From Kiritimatiellia bacterium (GTDB taxonomy: Bacteria; Verrucomicrobiota; Kiritimatiellia; RFP12; UBA1067), in assembly GCA_024405335.1 (NCBI GenBank), contig JAKSOX010000092.1, positions 1 to 7,619 of the forward strand: a stretch of 7,619 nucleotides of DNA, given 5' to 3'. The position numbers and the translations under genes are program-made. The notes beneath the pieces are model-generated. The model searched no databases and was not told where the DNA came from. It saw nothing but the letters and a program-made list of their open reading frames with translations. The first letter of the stretch is position 1, and each line of letters begins with the position of its first letter. Below, in pieces: positions 7,010 to 7,619 of the stretch.

Positions 7010-7159
7010 CGCAGATCGGCTGTCGGCGCGTCCGCCCAGCACGGCGCGGACACGTCGTTCGCATTGTTCCGGCCTGGAAATGGACGCTGACCTTGCGATA
7101 GCGTCCGATCTGCTGGGGTTTGGGGGAGCCCGATCAAATCGACAAAGGAGGATTCAACC
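7010..7159 (+). other. Intergenic region with short inverted repeats
   Basis: This is the only gap longer than 20 nt between genes. It contains three inverted repeats. The first is GTCCGC/GCGGAC (7030-7035 with 7046-7051, 10-nt loop). The second is GGACGCT/AGCGTCC (7082-7088 with 7100-7106, 11-nt loop). The third is a 9-bp pair GCAGATCGG/CCGATCTGC (7011-7019 with 7105-7113). No T-run follows the first hairpin, so an intrinsic terminator is not supported. I see no promoter boxes that I would trust. The region probably separates the upstream gene set from the last gene or forms its leader, but the sequence does not show which. Confidence 0.45.
7144..7151 (+). promoter_or_regulatory. Strong ribosome binding site of the final gene
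   Basis: AAAGGAGG is a near-perfect complement to the 16S rRNA end and lies 8 nt before GTG 7160. It is the best such site in the window and fixes the GTG as the start of the last gene. Confidence 0.8.
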
Positions 7160-7619
7160 GTGAAATTGCCGTTGGGAAAAGGAATCGCCGTCTGGGCGGC
7201 GGCGCTGGCCGCGCTGACGGGATTCGCGGAGATGGAGCCGCTGGTGCCGTACATGTGGCGGAAGGGCGAGGTCGCGGCGATGATCCGGGATGTCAAGGAC
7301 GTTCGGGTGCGGACGGGTCTCAGGCGTTTCTGCATCGCGGGACCGGGCTTCAACGAGGTCATGTACGCGCCGTTTGCGGACGACCTCTACGCCGAGATGG
7401 GACGCGAGATCGGCGCGGTGCGGGCGGCGCTCGAGCCGCTCGGCATCGAGGTCGACTGGTGGTGCGCGCCGTCGATAAGGTACGTGTCCGGTTTCGCGGC
7501 GATCGAAGACGCCAATGGCAACAAGAGCAAGGACAACAAGAAGTGTCCGCTCGATCCCGCGTTCCAGTCCGACTGGTCGGCGAAAGTGAAGTCGGTGGCC
7601 GCGGCGTTCCGTCCGGCGA
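7160..7619 (+). CDS. Secreted protein of unknown function, N-terminal part (gene runs off the window)
   Basis: The frame is open from GTG 7160 to the last base, giving 153 complete codons and no stop. The N-terminus has a clear signal peptide: basic start (K2, K8), hydrophobic core around IAVWAAALAALTGFA (10-24), cleavage probably after FA at 23-24. The mature part begins EMEPLVPYMWRKGEV. It continues with a segment that looks like alternating strands and helices: FCIAGPGFNEVMYAPFADD, then a helix with MGREIGAVRAALEPLGIEVDWW, then CPLDPAFQSDW. The pattern of a catalytic-barrel start (short hydrophobic strand, long amphipathic helix, second strand ending in DWW) suggests a TIM-barrel glycoside hydrolase-like protein, fitting the fucosidase upstream. 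I recognise no family signature or catalytic residue, so this is only a guess. The gap upstream and its own strong ribosome binding site suggest possible separate expression. Confidence 0.8.
   Translation, partial: MKLPLGKGIAVWAAALAALTGFAEMEPLVPYMWRKGEVAAMIRDVKDVRVRTGLRRFCIAGPGFNEVMYAPFADDLYAEMGREIGAVRAALEPLGIEVDWWCAPSIRYVSGFAAIEDANGNKSKDNKKCPLDPAFQSDWSAKVKSVAAAFRPA

Noticed and set aside
5648..7042. A 464-codon - strand frame over the fucosidase
   Set aside because: It is again an exact codon-aligned antisense shadow of a gene with strong family motifs on the + strand.
7030..7060. Rho-independent terminator after the fucosidase
   Set aside because: There is only a 6-bp stem with a 10-nt loop, and the sequence after it (ACGTCGTTCGCATTG) has no T-run.
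7115..7126. G-quadruplex in the leader of the last gene
   Set aside because: Only two G-runs (4 and 5 bases) are present; four are needed within one strand.
7290..7478. A 62-codon + strand frame near the 3' end
   Set aside because: It is out of frame with, and fully inside, the GTG 7160 gene. It has no ribosome binding site and is Arg/Ser-rich shadow sequence.

Overview
The window is a G+C-rich bacterial segment (about two-thirds G+C by eye, with strong preference for codons ending in G or C). It carries seven genes, all on the + strand, and almost no non-coding DNA until position 7010. The style of the proteins suggests the Planctomycetota-Verrucomicrobiota-Chlamydiota group, most likely a Kiritimatiellota- or Lentisphaerota-type organism. 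The signs are the form of the UvrD/Rep helicase, a YfhO-like membrane protein, and secreted glycoside hydrolase-type proteins next to core metabolic genes. This placement is inference from memory of such genomes and has not been tested.

Layout: (1) 7-255, a small protein with one membrane segment, whose true start may lie before the window. (2) 269-1162, nadC, quinolinate phosphoribosyltransferase of NAD synthesis. (3) 1176-3227, a superfamily 1A (UvrD/Rep/PcrA-type) DNA helicase with a glycine/aromatic-rich tail. (4) 3246-5057, a polytopic membrane protein resembling the YfhO family. (5) 5071-5655, hisB, imidazoleglycerol-phosphate dehydratase, starting at GTG. (6) 5657-7009, a secreted GH29-type alpha-L-fucosidase. 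(7) From GTG 7160 to the window end, the first 153 codons of a secreted protein I cannot identify. It is absent from simple ORF lists because its stop lies outside the window.

Genes 1-6 are separated by only 13, 13, 18, 13 and 1 nt, so they look like one transcription unit even though their functions (NAD synthesis, DNA repair, envelope, histidine synthesis, glycan breakdown) do not form a pathway. The 150-bp gap at 7010-7159 is the only intergenic region of note. It holds several short inverted repeats and a strong ribosome binding site for the last gene.

I found no RNA genes, CRISPR arrays, insertion sequences, phage genes or attachment sites. I also found no convincing evidence of a new multi-gene system. 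The items most worth checking are the unidentified secreted protein at the 3' end, the repeat-containing helicase tail, the divergent YfhO-like protein, and the hisB-fucosidase coupling.
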